This document shows, piece after piece, positions 24,570 to 36,549 of a stretch of 64,000 nucleotides of DNA. A program made the translations under genes and the position numbers. Each line of letters starts with the position of its first letter. Positions within the stretch are counted from its first letter, which is position 1. A model generated the notes under the pieces. It worked only from the letters and a program-made list of their open reading frames with translations, had not been told where the DNA came from and did not search any database. Source of the stretch: Basidiobolus meristosporus CBS 931.73 (Eukaryota > Basidiobolomycota > Basidiobolomycetes > Basidiobolales > Basidiobolaceae). The stretch spans positions 1 to 64,000 of the forward strand of contig MCFE01000491.1 of assembly GCA_002104905.1 (NCBI GenBank), in the 5' to 3' direction.

Positions 24570-25929
24570 ATGGCTATGTCATTCTATCCATTTGGCCTTT
24601 CTGAAGAGGCTAGACATAAACTTTCTCAGGTGGTTTACCAGATTCGCTCCAGCAATGGCCTCTTCCCCCATGGACAGGTGGCCAATGATCCAGGTGTAGT
24701 TACTACAGTTGTTGTTATTTTACTCGCGATCTCTCTAAGCGTGTTGGTGCTATGCTTCACTTTTCGAGCGGTTTTCCTTGCCTACCAAAATGAAGCCATG
24801 TACATAACAATTGACGAGATCGAGAGCTTTGATGACAGTGAAGAACGGATAGTTCGCACGAAGTACCCATCAGACTGGACTGAAGTGGAGCAACAGAGCT
24901 ATGAATTATCCAGGGCATTTGAGAGTCAGCATCCACCTGGAAGCCATAACGCTGAGATTACCCAGGAACAGGAGAGAATCATTGCCGAGAGAGGAGTGGC
25001 AGCTTGGGAATTGGAGGCTGGTGAAGAGGTAAATGTGATAGTGGAGGATCGAACCGAAATCTCATTTCACGGTGGCGAGTTTTGTGTTCAAACCAACCTC
25101 CCTCTACCCTTCCGGGAAACTGTTTGCTACTTCGAAGTGAAGCTATTCGACAAACCCGATGATACACTGATTGCTATAGGTCTGGCCACCAAGCCGTTCC
25201 CGTCATGGAGAATGCCAGGTTTGTGAATGCTCGTTGGCCAAGGGCCGCTGATACCACCGAGAACAATGCGAAACTCACCCCGAATTGAATTTGGATTTAG
25301 GCAAGAGTCGTCACTCTGTGGGTTACCATTCCAATGGGCGGAAGTACTGCAACGATCCTTTCGAAGGAAAGCCCTTCGGATCCGCCTTTCAGAAGGGGGA
25401 CGTGATTGGTTGTGGGTACCGCGCACAAACCGGGACTGTCTTCTTTACCCGGAATGGAATCAAAGTTGACTCGGCAGTTACAAATGCTCACTACAATTTC
25501 TATCCAACAATTGGATCGAATGGGCCCTGCGTACTTCATGTGAACTTTGGCCAAATGGGCTTCGTATATATAGAGGGGAACGTCAAGAAATGGGGATTGG
25601 CACCAATCGACGGGAACTTCCAAGCACCCCCAGCCTACGGGTCCATCCGAGAATCCATGCTATTGGCTTCTGAAGGCAACATACCAGAAGAGGAGTTGAG
25701 CCTACTTCAGCTCACCATGGTGCCGAAAGAAACCGACAGACCGGAGGAACTGACTGTCCCTATGGAGGAGTCTGCCCCCATTAATTCTGAACCAGGGGTG
25801 ATCAGCCGGATGCGAGAGTGGCGGGTGCCCGTCAATTTTCCTTGGGAGTTTATTCTGCCACCACCATATGCATTAATCGAAAGTGCAGCCTGGGAGGAGT
25901 CCACTCCAATCGAGGTATCTCAGCATTGA
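24570..25929 (+). CDS. SSH4/EAR1-like SPRY-domain Rsp5 adaptor
   Basis: Endosomal/vacuolar single-pass protein. In yeast, Ssh4 and Ear1 recruit the Rsp5 ubiquitin ligase to membrane cargo. Two exons (24570-25218, 25301-25929) give 425 aa. A lumenal N terminus precedes one membrane span at about residues 45-70. A SPRY domain follows (residues about 145-310: CYFEVKLFDKPDDTLIAIGL, SVGYHSNGRKYCNDPFEG, GDVIGCGYRAQTGTVFFTRNG). Two PPxY motifs for WW-domain binding lie at APPAYG (near 330) and LPPPYA (near 403). The intron interrupts the SPRY domain after RMPG. Domain order and motifs make the assignment strong; cargo cannot be inferred. Confidence 0.92.
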
Positions 25930-27906
25930 TCGACTCTTGGCCGTCGCATCACGCTCTCGATAAATAGGAGAATTTGCAGAACCGATGTCACATAGTTGTA
26001 AAAGCCCATCGTTAGATATACGCAGAATCCCTTCAGCATCCTCAATCCCAATCTCATCCTCTATTCTTTCTATACATAAAGCTCGTAAATACATAATCTA
26101 CATCTGGCTCACTAACCAAGCGCTACACAAAGGTCATGCACCCACGCTTCTCGTCGGGATATTGCATGCATGCGGAAGAATCAGGGAAGGCGATTTTCTA
26201 CCCTGTTATCAGATATACATGGATGATTGGAATTGACAATCTGGCATTCCGCGAAATCTCACTGCTGGTCAGCTCAGCAGCACCAGATTTATCCAGATGG
26301 ATGGCGAGCACACGCATCTACTCCTAGGATCCCAAAATTCGCCAATCCGACGCACTCGGCTGGAGCTCAGAACAGGTTTTCCCGTGTGGTTGCTACCGTT
26401 GCTGGTATTGGGACATGATTAACTTCTCTGAAGCGGAGGATAGTTTCAGATCATCTTATCTAGAATCTCCTCATTGCTTTATTTGGGCAACGGCAGCAGC
26501 CTCACCCTGCTCCAGCGGAATATTTGGAGGCCCAGAAGCGGCATTTGCTATTTAGATATATTGGATGATAAATTACAGTTGAAGATACATGGCCCTAGTC
26601 GTGAGCGATTGTGCGCTATCTCAATCTCGCCTTTCTGGACCAGCGTGGCCCCTCCCGGGAGAGCTAAGCCGCAACATGACCACCATCTGGGCATTGGTGC
26701 ACTCTTCAGTCCTTGTCCCCCTTGCGCTTGGAACAAATCATCTGAGCAACAGGTCAGTAGGCCGACTTGGATCCAAAGCGTAGCAGGGATTCGCTGGCAA
26801 CGTGCTGGCCGCCGTAATACCATTTCCCATTTTCAACTGAATAATATCCGAGTCGACACTACGCTACGAGCGATCAACCAATCAGCCGTGATCCCTCTCT
26901 ACGTTTCACTAGGAATCTTGGAGATGAAATACCGGACGCCGACGATGATTGGTGGAGTCGCATTTGAGGTAATCTGCCAAATAAAACCTAAACTAGCTTT
27001 GGGTGAAAGGATTCCTGCTTAGCTATGGGCAGTAATGATGGCACACCTTACAGATGTGCGAATTCTTGTCCTCCGTCTGCACTCAAAAAACGGCAGCAAG
27101 CGAGGGTTTGGAAACATGGGCGGGCCTTGCCAACCAATGGTAAGCCAGCTGAGCGGCCTTCGCAAATACGGTGGAATATCACGGGCCGGATATTTTGGGT
27201 TGGACTGTCGCAATCAGGTTGAGCTATTCTCATCCGCATGCCTTTGCCAATCGTCGATGTATTTGATCCTGGTTGTGGTTTGAATTCTGCATTGCCCATA
27301 TTGTGTGCGTTTGGCGTAGCGCGTTTCCTATGTATGACAGCTGAATGAGCATTCCCTCTCGGCTATAGTGATGATGAGTGATGCTAGGTTAATACTCCAC
27401 AGGGAGTGGTATGCGCGAGACGAAGGAAAAACTAAATGCATCTTTGATTTTATGAAACCAGCAAACAGGAATTTCTTAGGTAACGTGTCGCCGTTTGTCT
27501 CTAAAACGTGAATGGAAACTGGTTTCTCGTGCCGTCGATGCCCATAATTATCAAATGAACTAATGAGTACTCATTTGGCAGAGTCGTGATCTCGTTCATG
27601 AGGCTCATTATATTACTCGTCGAGTCGGTATTCTATATAATAATGCTATCCTAAACCTTTGACCGAGATTCTCTTGATTACATACCCACTTTACGAAGTC
27701 AGGGAGTGTTTTTTACTTTTCACGCTTCCCATGCCCCTCAATCCGAAATATATTGGCTCTCTCTAAAGCGGATATAAGTCCTCACTAGTCCAAAACACAC
27801 TCCGATTTTGTCGAATCCCTCACTATACATAGCCCCAACAAAGATCAGAAGTGTCTCTTCCCTATCATATTTTCGACAATCCTCTCCCAAAGGTTCCATT
27901 CCATAT
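25930..27906. other. Intergenic, no supported gene
   Basis: About 2 kb with several overlapping open frames of 60-180 codons, the longest at 26474-27022, none with recognisable domains. It precedes the first receptor gene, so the right end probably holds its promoter. Confidence 0.4.
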
Positions 27907-29220
27907 ATGTCCAGTACTATAACTTATACCCCCGTCCAGCTAGATGTTCTTCAGTACATGACCAAAGTCACAGCCACACTAAGCATTGTGGGGTCTTTGA
28001 CGAGTATTTTTGTGAGCATTGGATTTTTTTTCTGAGCAGCGGGTTTTGCACCTGTACTAAAACGTAGTGTTGAACATGTAGGCCTTTCTCTTTTGGAAAC
28101 GTTTCCAGACGGCAACCGCACGGCTGGTGTTTTTTATGGCCATTTCTGATTTGATGTCAGTCATTTCCAGATTCATCGGAAGGTTTGTTTCGTCTGTGTG
28201 CTTGAGTTGTCTCTTCGGTGTCTAACACGCGTCGCTGGTGCGTTGCTAGGTGGGGCATTATGGCTGGCTCTGAAAGTTTTCTTTGTCAGTTTCAAGCAGG
28301 CGCCATGCAATGGGGCGATATATCATCCATTCTTTGGACTGCGATGATATCGTTGAACTTAGTCTTCATCCTCTTTATGGAGCTAAGCCTTGAGGATGTA
28401 TTGAAGTTTGAGAAGTATTACGTGGCTGTTTGCTATTCAGTAGGAGTAGTGATGGCCATTGTACCTTTGTTCATCGATGGTGGTAATGGCCAGAATCTGT
28501 ACGGCGATGCTACCATTTGGTCAGTATACCCGTTCACTTCGATCAGCCTGATCTTTCATATTGACAACGATCATTAGGTGCTGGATCACAGGCTCTCATC
28601 CATATCACCAATTGGCTTTCTTATTCTTGCCACTATGGACCATCTTTGTCTTCAATGCGGTAATCTACCTTTGGGTTGGACGTCTTATATGGCAGAAGGC
28701 TAGGAGTATCACTGGGTAAGTGATAGATGAAGTCCCATTATTTGTGGTCTAGACCCGTATTGAAACACCATCTTTAAAGATCGAGCTTGAGCCACTACAA
28801 GTATGTTTACGGCAAGAATGTTTCCTTATATCTGCTTGCATTTCTGATTGTCTGGTAAGTCAACGTTTCTGCCAAGAGAGGTCAACCCCCATGCTAACTC
28901 CCTACATCGGATTGGGCAGGACCCCTGGCACATTGAACCGGATATACTTCATGGTTAATGGCAAATCTTTCTATCCGTTTACGCTATTACAGTCGCTATT
29001 CTCACCATTAAGGGGGTTTATCAATTTCGCTGCATACTTCTATCTCTCATTGTTCATGCAAGTCAAGGAAGAGGAGCGGCGAAGTCGTTCTAACGGTAAT
29101 GGATTCCCAAAGCAATCAATACCAAGATCTGACGATACCATAGACACTACATTAACACCAAATTATACTAATGAGGAAAGCTTCAAGCGCATAACACTTA
29201 GTGGAGATTCACTGTATTGA
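27907..29220 (+). CDS. Seven-transmembrane receptor, cAMP-receptor/Git3-like
   Basis: Plasma-membrane GPCR. Six exons (27907-28011, 28082-28182, 28250-28519, 28578-28715, 28780-28854, 28920-29220) give 329 aa. Hydrophobic segments fit seven spans: VTATLSIVGSLTSIFAFLFW, LVFFMAISDLMSVISRFIG, SSILWTAMISLNLVFILFM, YYVAVCYSVGVVMAIVPLFI, AFLFLPLWTIFVFNAVIYLW, VSLYLLAFLIVWTPGTLNRI and LFSPLRGFINFAAYFYLSLF. TM2 with the downstream RWGIM and LCQFQ, plus the Trp-Thr-Pro in TM6, resemble the slime-mould cAMP receptor/Git3-Gpr1 families. The cytoplasmic tail is Ser/Thr-rich. The ligand (sugar, nucleotide or peptide) is not deducible. Confidence 0.85.
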
Positions 29221-30545
29221 TCCTGGGATCGACTTAATAACAACCTCAGAGACCCTGTTCGTTACATTTTTTCGTATGATACCATCTTAGACACTCCACA
29301 TCTCCGAAAGCCCCTCTTACCAGAATCGATTTGTGGCTCATTCTCAAACTATTTGCTCGATTCCACAGGTCGAAACGGTCTTTGGCTGCACCTAAAGATC
29401 AGGGAGCGCGGAGCTCATACAGCCCTAGGCTTTCATATGTTCTCTAAGAGGGAATTGTCACATTTGCTTTGCCATAAATGTTCATACACTTATTTCCACT
29501 CTGTCCAATGTCCATACAAAATCCGCACGGCCCTTTCAATAACTCTGCAGCTCCACATAACGAGCATTGCAGATACTTTGGGCCACCCGAACCATAGAAT
29601 AGCATCAGTAGTAATAAATACGTTGAGCAGTCTCTATTGTATCAGTCTGGATTTCAACTCCTCCGCTTCGTATGTACCGAACACAATTTAGGCACGAAGC
29701 GCCGCCATTGCATCCGTAAGAAGCATAGGTCATATATGCACAGATGAAGCCACGAGTTGAAAACGAGTGGCGTTGGTATCAGATTGAGTTTTATATGGTG
29801 TCTATTTTGGTGGCTGTCCAAGCTTAATTGCCACCGTACCACATGTTGGTGTGTGAGTGATCTGGTAGTCACAAAGTAATTCTCCCATTTGCCCACCTCC
29901 ATCATGAATGGTCTGGGCCCATGACACGTAAGGGATAATGTGACAAGCACTGGTGATTCAGTTGTCATCACCTCAACGGATTTAAGAATTGTTCATTGCG
30001 GACCACATGGGCAACGATAAACCTGATGCACGTGAAGGACTAGCATATGTTCTCTGGCATTCACATGCTCGCAAACATATATTCCTGATACAGGGTTCTC
30101 GAAGTGATGGCAGTTATGGCGCCATAGGTTTTGGAGCGATACCAGCTAAGTGCACTGGATGACCTGGAAATATGCATAATATATCCCCCCCCCAGGTGTA
30201 TATTACTAATGAATGCGAATAGCCTCATATTTGGGGTAGTATTGATACCAATTGCCTCTTTTTAGGGAAGGTTTATTCTCGTATAGGGGAATAATATTAG
30301 CAAACAAGTAATCTATACCAGGGTTGGTTTAATTGATACCAAATCGAGGAGGGCAACCTTGACACTGTCAGATAACAATGCTATTTGGATTGATTTGGCC
30401 AAGGTTACAAATTCGCGTGTTTATTGTGCCAAAATTTCTGTACAGAGGATTGGTTGATATTGTCGATCTATCATGGAGTCATGAATGTGCTCTCCAAATC
30501 AAACTTGCTTGAGCACTCACTGCCCATATCCAGAGGATGGCCAGC
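29221..30545. other. Convergent intergenic region between two receptor genes
   Basis: No gene recognised. A short poly-C tract lies near 30187. Two open frames of about 110 codons (29353-29691 plus, 29654-29971 minus) lack any domain signal. Confidence 0.4.
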
Positions 30546-31604
30546 TCATAAAAGCTTTTTGATTTCTTCGACTTCTTCCTCAGGCTTCCCTTCGCTATAC
30601 CTAAATGAGTCCGAGAGCAAGCTGTCTTCATCAAAATATTTGAACGCGAACATCCTTGAAAACATCCTAACAGCACTGTTGGAGAAGCTCTTATCGAGGC
30701 AGGAGTTGAGATAATACTGCCGAGTCATTTTCTGACGAAATGAATACCATGCGGAGTGGAGGGCTGGATCAAGGCAAAAAACCATGGCATTGAGCAAGCC
30801 TTGTGAGGCATCGCATATTTGCGTTGTTTGCGGACTCCAAGGAGGAATGTTTTCACCTTTCTGGATGAATACAAACCCAATGACAAATACAATCGGAAAC
30901 CTCACTAGTACGATTACGATAGGATAGCAGATAATTCTAACTACCATTAGGTTTATCATTCGTTGCTGGCGCATTGCTCTTTTTGAGGCCTCAATGTTTC
31001 CAACACTGCTGTAGGACTCTTGCTTGAAATATGTTCTCTGTCTGAATAAGTGTATCATAACCAAAAGAAGTGTTATGGTGCAGAACACCACACAAGACAA
31101 CGAAGGTAGAACATAGGTCATCAATTGCCATATTCGTGCTTTCGTGCTTTTTTCGTCGATATACCAACATGTATGGGCAACAGGATCGGCACCAATAACT
31201 CCAAAAGCTGCAGGGAGAGTGGATAAGGTGAATGCCATAAAGAAAACGGTTAAAAAATAGGTGCGCTCTAAATTAGCTGCGTTTCGTCTACCCTGAACAA
31301 ATATCAAGTACAGGTTCAAGACGATGGCAATATTTAGGAAACAAAACGAGTTGAAAGTGAACAGATAGATCCACATACAAAATGTGGATACCCATCCCAC
31401 TTCTTGGTAGTTCGCCCAGATACTCGCCGTGGTGAACAAAGCATCGAGTATCAGCATGGCCAACGTTAAGCGTATGCTCACGCGGTCTACGGCCTCCTTG
31501 TTATAAATCCAGATAACTACAATTACCGTTGCAACAAAAAGAGAGGAAGCAATAGAAATTGCGCAGAGTATATCATGAACCTTGTTGTAGGTATGAAATT
31601 CCAT
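30546..31604 (-). CDS. Seven-transmembrane receptor, second type
   Basis: Intronless, 352 aa, seven predicted spans, the first at residues about 12-34 and the last at LNAMVFCLDPALHSAW (a DPxxH variant of NPxxY). Other spans include LTLAMLILDALFTTASIWAN, WIYLFTFNSFCFLNIAIVLN, FFMAFTLSTLPAAFGVIG, a TM5 after RIWQLMTYVLPSLSC, and VIVLVRFPIVFVIGFVFI. A Cys pair (FCMW before TM3, AHTCWYI in the second outer loop) fits the usual disulphide. The tail ends in an acidic stretch (EGKPEEEVEEIKKLL). It is not closely similar to the neighbour at 27907-29220, so this is not a recent tandem duplicate. Ligand unknown. Confidence 0.82.
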   Translation of the reverse strand: MEFHTYNKVHDILCAISIASSLFVATVIVVIWIYNKEAVDRVSIRLTLAMLILDALFTTASIWANYQEVGWVSTFCMWIYLFTFNSFCFLNIAIVLNLYLIFVQGRRNAANLERTYFLTVFFMAFTLSTLPAAFGVIGADPVAHTCWYIDEKSTKARIWQLMTYVLPSLSCVVFCTITLLLVMIHLFRQRTYFKQESYSSVGNIEASKRAMRQQRMINLMVVRIICYPIVIVLVRFPIVFVIGFVFIQKGENIPPWSPQTTQICDASQGLLNAMVFCLDPALHSAWYSFRQKMTRQYYLNSCLDKSFSNSAVRMFSRMFAFKYFDEDSLLSDSFRYSEGKPEEEVEEIKKLL

Positions 31605-32828
31605 GATCTTGGGTCAAAAAAAGGGAGCAGTGAAGATATGTAATGGCTGGGGATTTTTGTAAGACTTTCCGAACTCGCTTTCAATTCCCAAAGCTCTGAG
31701 CTATATATCCAAAGCAAGGCCATCTTTTGTACCCCAAGGAACCCAACCCCTTCCGATCCCTTGATCCAATAGGTATTCTTCCCAGCAAGGTTGGAGTAAG
31801 ACTGCAGCCACTGATTGCATCACTGATGTTGTGGGCTAAAGGATGGAGCCATATTTTACCTGAAACCTACCCTTCCAAAGGCTCAACAATTCTCAACCAT
31901 GAGTAGCTACGGATCCCATCAGTATTCCGGTAGAGATGCATTACGGAATGATCGCTCCATGGTTTTTCTGACAAGTTGTTTTGTATTGGAGAAGCCCCAC
32001 ATCCCAATCTAGGATAATTCTGGCGTTCTCCCTATGATATACATGCACATGCAACTGCGCAGTCAGTGTTAGTTCGAGAGGTGGGAGGCTAAATCTGGAA
32101 AGGTAATGATTGTAGATGGTCTATCTGCAGTCATTTCAATGTAAATACAGTCTTAGAGATCTCCTCAGCCCACAGCAACGAACTACGGATTGAATTCATT
32201 TGCAGATCTTTTAGTCTATGACGATCAGCTGTCATAATAGAGCACTGGCTCATTTACCAGATTCGTAGATGGATCTTTATGTTTCGCATGTTCTATGTAA
32301 GAGCACTTACCATTTTAAGCTGTCGGATATATATTATAGCTTGAAGATGGCGATATACACATATCTCGGCCCGTTTAGCATTGAGCTACGGGTTCAAACA
32401 AGCGTACCCCTTTACTGGTCTTTCAACATTGGAGCCACCACCGTGATTGTTGGTAGCATGTATGAAAAGCCCACTAAGTGATCATGAGATTTCTTCCACT
32501 GTAGGGTTCGTAGCAATCAACAACTATAATAAACATGGTTTATTCATTTATTTGACCAACACCACGGTTTGCTCGGAATAGGTGAATACCGCCTTTCTTT
32601 GATTGGTTGGCCCGAAACTGGAGTTGTATAGCGTGCTAATGTTGATATGAAGTAAGCCTGGTCTCGCGGAACCATATGAATAGGTACGTAAACTGCTGCT
32701 CACCTCACCATGCTAGTTACTGATCATGACTCCACGAATGAATGAGAATTCCTGGTTGCGCATCGCCCATACTTCCAATTGTTTATTTAATTTTCTCTGA
32801 TATACAAAATATTGCCGTTGCTAGCATG
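31605..32828. other. Intergenic
   Basis: 5' flank of the second receptor gene and 3' flank of ferroportin. One 70-codon plus-strand frame (32269-32481) has no domain. Nothing else seen. Confidence 0.4.
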
Positions 32829-34616
32829 TCACACAACAGTGGTACCTTTGGCGATCCTATGGTAACGGAAAGTAAATGTTATAGCAGCCAGTACCACCAT
32901 AGCGAAAGAAATAATCGCTGGGATGTGGAATTGATTAGGATCACTCCATATCATAGTTAACAGGAATTGCCCCAAATCAAATACATTCGTCAAGGAATAC
33001 TGCCAACCGTTGATTAACCCTGCCTGTGCATTATCCACTCTTTCCTGCATGATTTGGGTTTGGCTGAGATCAAACACCCATACCCCCAGACGAGACAACG
33101 ATATTCCACCTGTGGTGCAACATTAAGCCGATTAGTATGAACAGGAGCCATCAAAGCTAAACACTTGAATATTACCAAATAGCAGAATGGCAGAGAGAAG
33201 ATTCTGAGGTAGGAAGAAAGATATAATGACTGGAATCAGAGTGATTACTTCTATCCAGATTGAAGCTTTGGCCGTTCGGTAAACGCCAAGGAAATGCTTC
33301 ATGATGGGCATCACGAAGGTACCAATCAGGGCCAAAACAGCCATCAAGCTACGCATGACACTGATTAAAGATTCTGGATATCCTTTCCACGACAAGTATG
33401 ACACCATGGTTCCAGCAATGCTTAATACAGACATATATATCATGGCATATGAAAGAGAGGCTAATGGTCAAAAAAGATGCTTTAGAAAACAGATCCGACA
33501 TTGCATACGACTTGAGAATATTGTTGAATACTCACAAGCAAAAACCGGATGGTTGATATAGCTCAGCCAGCCTTGATAAAATCGAGATAGCACCGGGATC
33601 GTAGCAACAGTCTCTTCTTTCTCAGCATTGTGTTCCTGGGAGACTTTACTATAAGCCAATTCCGGAACAAGCGTATACACCTGCTTGATAATGAGAAGCT
33701 CGGGCACTGCGGAGGCAAGACTCCAGAAGCCAACAAATACTACACAGAATACGTTTCCTTGTGATGACGATAGAAATCCAAAAAACAGCGGTGTTACAAT
33801 TTTACTGATGAGATCTATACGGCGCATATTGGTATTGACAGCTATTTTCCTCGGTTAGGATTCGGCCATGATGCTTGGCAAGATGAAAACTGATGGTCCA
33901 CTTACTCGTCAATGCTGATGAGTCACTTTTTGTTAGGATTACAATCCAATCCTACAATGCACAGTTAGGTTACATGCGGACGTGGATGAATTTTACAAAA
34001 TACTCACCCTATCAACAGCAATGGACAGACTTATAGTTGCCACTTTAAGTACGCAAGCAAAGAACACAATGGCCCCAAAGACGCCATAGATTGTGCTCCT
34101 CTCTGAACCCACGGAGAAATCGTATCTACTAAGAAACCAAAACCCTAGGCACATGAGACCAATGCTCATTCTCTTCGTAGGGATTGCGATAGCGACAGCT
34201 GTGAGTATAGTGGAAGGTGTGAGATAAGGTTCACAACGATACGACGTGCGTTCTTACCTGTACGTCGAGAGACATAATCCACCCATTTACCAACCCAGCT
34301 GCTTAGCACAATCCCGACTCCAGTTAATGCGAAGCCATACACAGATGAGGGTAGCAAAGTGTCTTTAAAAACATGCATGATGAACAGATAGGATCCAAAC
34401 TCGTATAAGCGGTCACACCAGGTACTAAAATACACAGACGAATCAGCGCTGATCTCGTTGGAAGGCGAGAAGGAAGGCTACGTACTTGAATAGCTGGAAG
34501 GCGAAGAGCCAAAGGTAAATCTTTGGAGGATATCGAAGCAACTTCTTTGGACTATGATTGACATGGGAACAATCAATGTCTTTCTCGGCTTCGTGATTGT
34601 GGATTTTCTCAAGCAT
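32829..34616 (-). CDS. Ferroportin-like iron exporter (SLC40 family)
   Basis: Multipass metal exporter of the major-facilitator fold; in animals it exports ferrous iron. Seven exons, about 475 aa, starting MLEKIHNHEAEKD at 34616. Family marks in order: TWCDRLYEFGSYLFI (the STWGDRMW-like first span), VYGFALTGVGIVLSSWVGKWVDY, SLSIAVDRDWIVILTKSDSSALT (matching the QRDWIVVVAGED.S.LA segment), NMRRIDLISKIVTPL (matching ATIRRIDQLTNILAP) and ISLSRLGVWVFDLSQTQIMQE (the RxGLWxFDL signature). The last exon ends ...RIAKGTTVV. All introns are 45-75 bp with GT-AG ends. Iron is the likely substrate by family; plasma-membrane versus vacuolar location cannot be told. Confidence 0.92.
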
Positions 34617-35830
34617 TTGCAGAGACTACGGGACAGAAAGCTCTGCTGCGTATTTATACTCTCAAAACCTACAACCTTCTAGATGTTGATGGGACTCATT
34701 GTGCATAATCATATATGAAATCTGGAGTTACAATGGGTACCCTATAGTAAAACAACATCCAGTATACCACGAAGCCCGGGATCGATTTTATCATGGTAAT
34801 ACCAGCACTGTATGCCTAAAACACAACGTCTTCGACCAAAAGATCCATGCTAATCGTTGTTTTAACGTGAGATAGATTAGATGGGTGAGAGATTCTGCCC
34901 TAATTTAGAAGTAGCGAAAACATATCTGGGGTGAGGTCAAAGGAGCCTTTCTATCGAATTTCTTCACACCATTACCAGTTCTCTTCTTTTGGTTGTACGG
35001 AGTACTACTAACCTCTCAAACTGCCCACTCTATATCGGATCAAGCTTACATTCCATCCCAAAATGTTGATCTACCTGGACGGTTCAGTTTAGAGAAACTT
35101 GTGTAACGTGCTAACATATTTAGAGTTTATACTTCATTCCAACAGAACAAGCTTTACCATTGTGGGAAAATTTGATGATCCGCCTGGTTCTTTTTGCCGG
35201 AGTTGTACCTAGGCCCCTCTTGCCTATCAGCTTCTAGCTTCGTGAATTTGTGGTATTGCGTCAAGATTGCTGGCAATGCCTATGTTTAGGGCCTACACCA
35301 CCTGAAGCCACCGGTCCCTTTGAGTAGCTCATGGGGATAGTGAAGCCAATAGTTGGACATGATTTACCGGTGTTGCCATTTCTACTGTAACCTGCATGCA
35401 CTGTGCCTTTGTATTGGTAACAGGATGCATCTCGTCCATCTAAATCATACTGCTCAATATAGTAACAAGGCTACAGCTTCGATAGTCTTGAACATACGAT
35501 CCATACATCATGAAACGCGTACTTGCTTCCGGATATCGCATTTACTTCCATGATGACAGCCCAAAAGCTCAGAAAAAACTCCAAGGATCGAGTGTTCAAC
35601 TAGTACATCACTCTTTATTATATCAAGAAGAAACAATTGGGAAAGAGTTTTCAAACTATACACTATTTGTTTTTATATCTGGAGTGAAATACTCCAAAAG
35701 AAATGCAAAACCAATGAAAATAAAAACGTGGTGTATAATAAATGACTAGTGTACTAGAATGTTTGGAGAAGGATGTGATAAATGATGCTTATGAAAAATG
35801 TACGATGATATGCGTAGGAGACATATGAGA
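34617..35830. other. Intergenic
   Basis: About 1.2 kb without a recognisable gene. It contains the ferroportin promoter side and the GrpE 3' flank. Two short plus-strand frames (35353-35553, 35510-35749) lack support. Confidence 0.4.
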
Positions 35831-36549
35831 TTAATCTCTATCTTGAACAACGCCAACCTGAGCAGCACGCAATACTCTACCACGGAGTAGGTAACCAACC
35901 TTCTCTACAGAAATAATGGTGCCGGGCTCTTTGTCAGGCATAGGAACTTGGTACAAGGCTTGATGAACATTAGGATCAAACTTTTGACCAGCTGGGTTAT
36001 CTTGAACAACCCCATGACGGTTCAAAGCCTTCACCAGCTCAGCTTCAGTCATGGAAACACCAGTGTAGAGGTTCTTGAGGTGATCGTTCTCGCCACGAGC
36101 TTGCTCAGGGACAGCCTTGAGAGCCATGTTTAGGATATCGACAGTGTTGAGGAGATCCTTGGCAAACTTTGTAATGGCAAACTGCGAGGCTTGCTCGATT
36201 TCCTTACGAGTGCGGTTGCGAACGTTTTCCATTTCGGCAAGGCAACGAAGATAAGCATCCTAACAAACCAGTTACGATTAGGAGAATTCTTTGAAAGAAC
36301 GTTTATGCAATCTGGTTTTACCTTAATCTCAGCTAGCTTCTTCTCTTTATCTTCTTCGGTGGCTTCAGTCTTAGATTCTTCAGTGGCAGGAGTTTCAGTC
36401 TTTTCGGTCTTTTCCTCGTCTTGCTTATCAGAGTAGAAGCGGACGCCAGTCTGGCCGAGACGAATAGAGCTAGCCTTGGTGGCAGGTCGGACAGCGGACA
36501 GGAGGCCAAAATTGGATTTGACGATGGAAGCGACGCGAAGAGAAGACAT
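35831..36549 (-). CDS. MGE1: Mitochondrial GrpE, nucleotide exchange factor MGE1
   Basis: Matrix co-chaperone that releases ADP from mitochondrial Hsp70 during import and folding. Two exons (36549-36322, 36259-35831) give 218 aa. I chose the ATG at 36549 (MSSLRVASIVKSNFG) because it begins a typical Arg/Ser-rich presequence; an upstream ATG exists in frame. After a charged Glu/Lys/Thr linker comes the GrpE coiled coil (DAYLRCLAEMENVRNRTRKE), FAITKFAKDLLNTVDIL, and the C-terminal beta domain with KFDPNVHQALYQVP and GTIISVEKVGYLLRGRVLRAAQVGV. Complete and normal. Confidence 0.96.

Noticed and set aside
26474-27022. 182-codon plus-strand frame
   Set aside because: No recognisable motif, and it is overlapped by several equally long frames on both strands.
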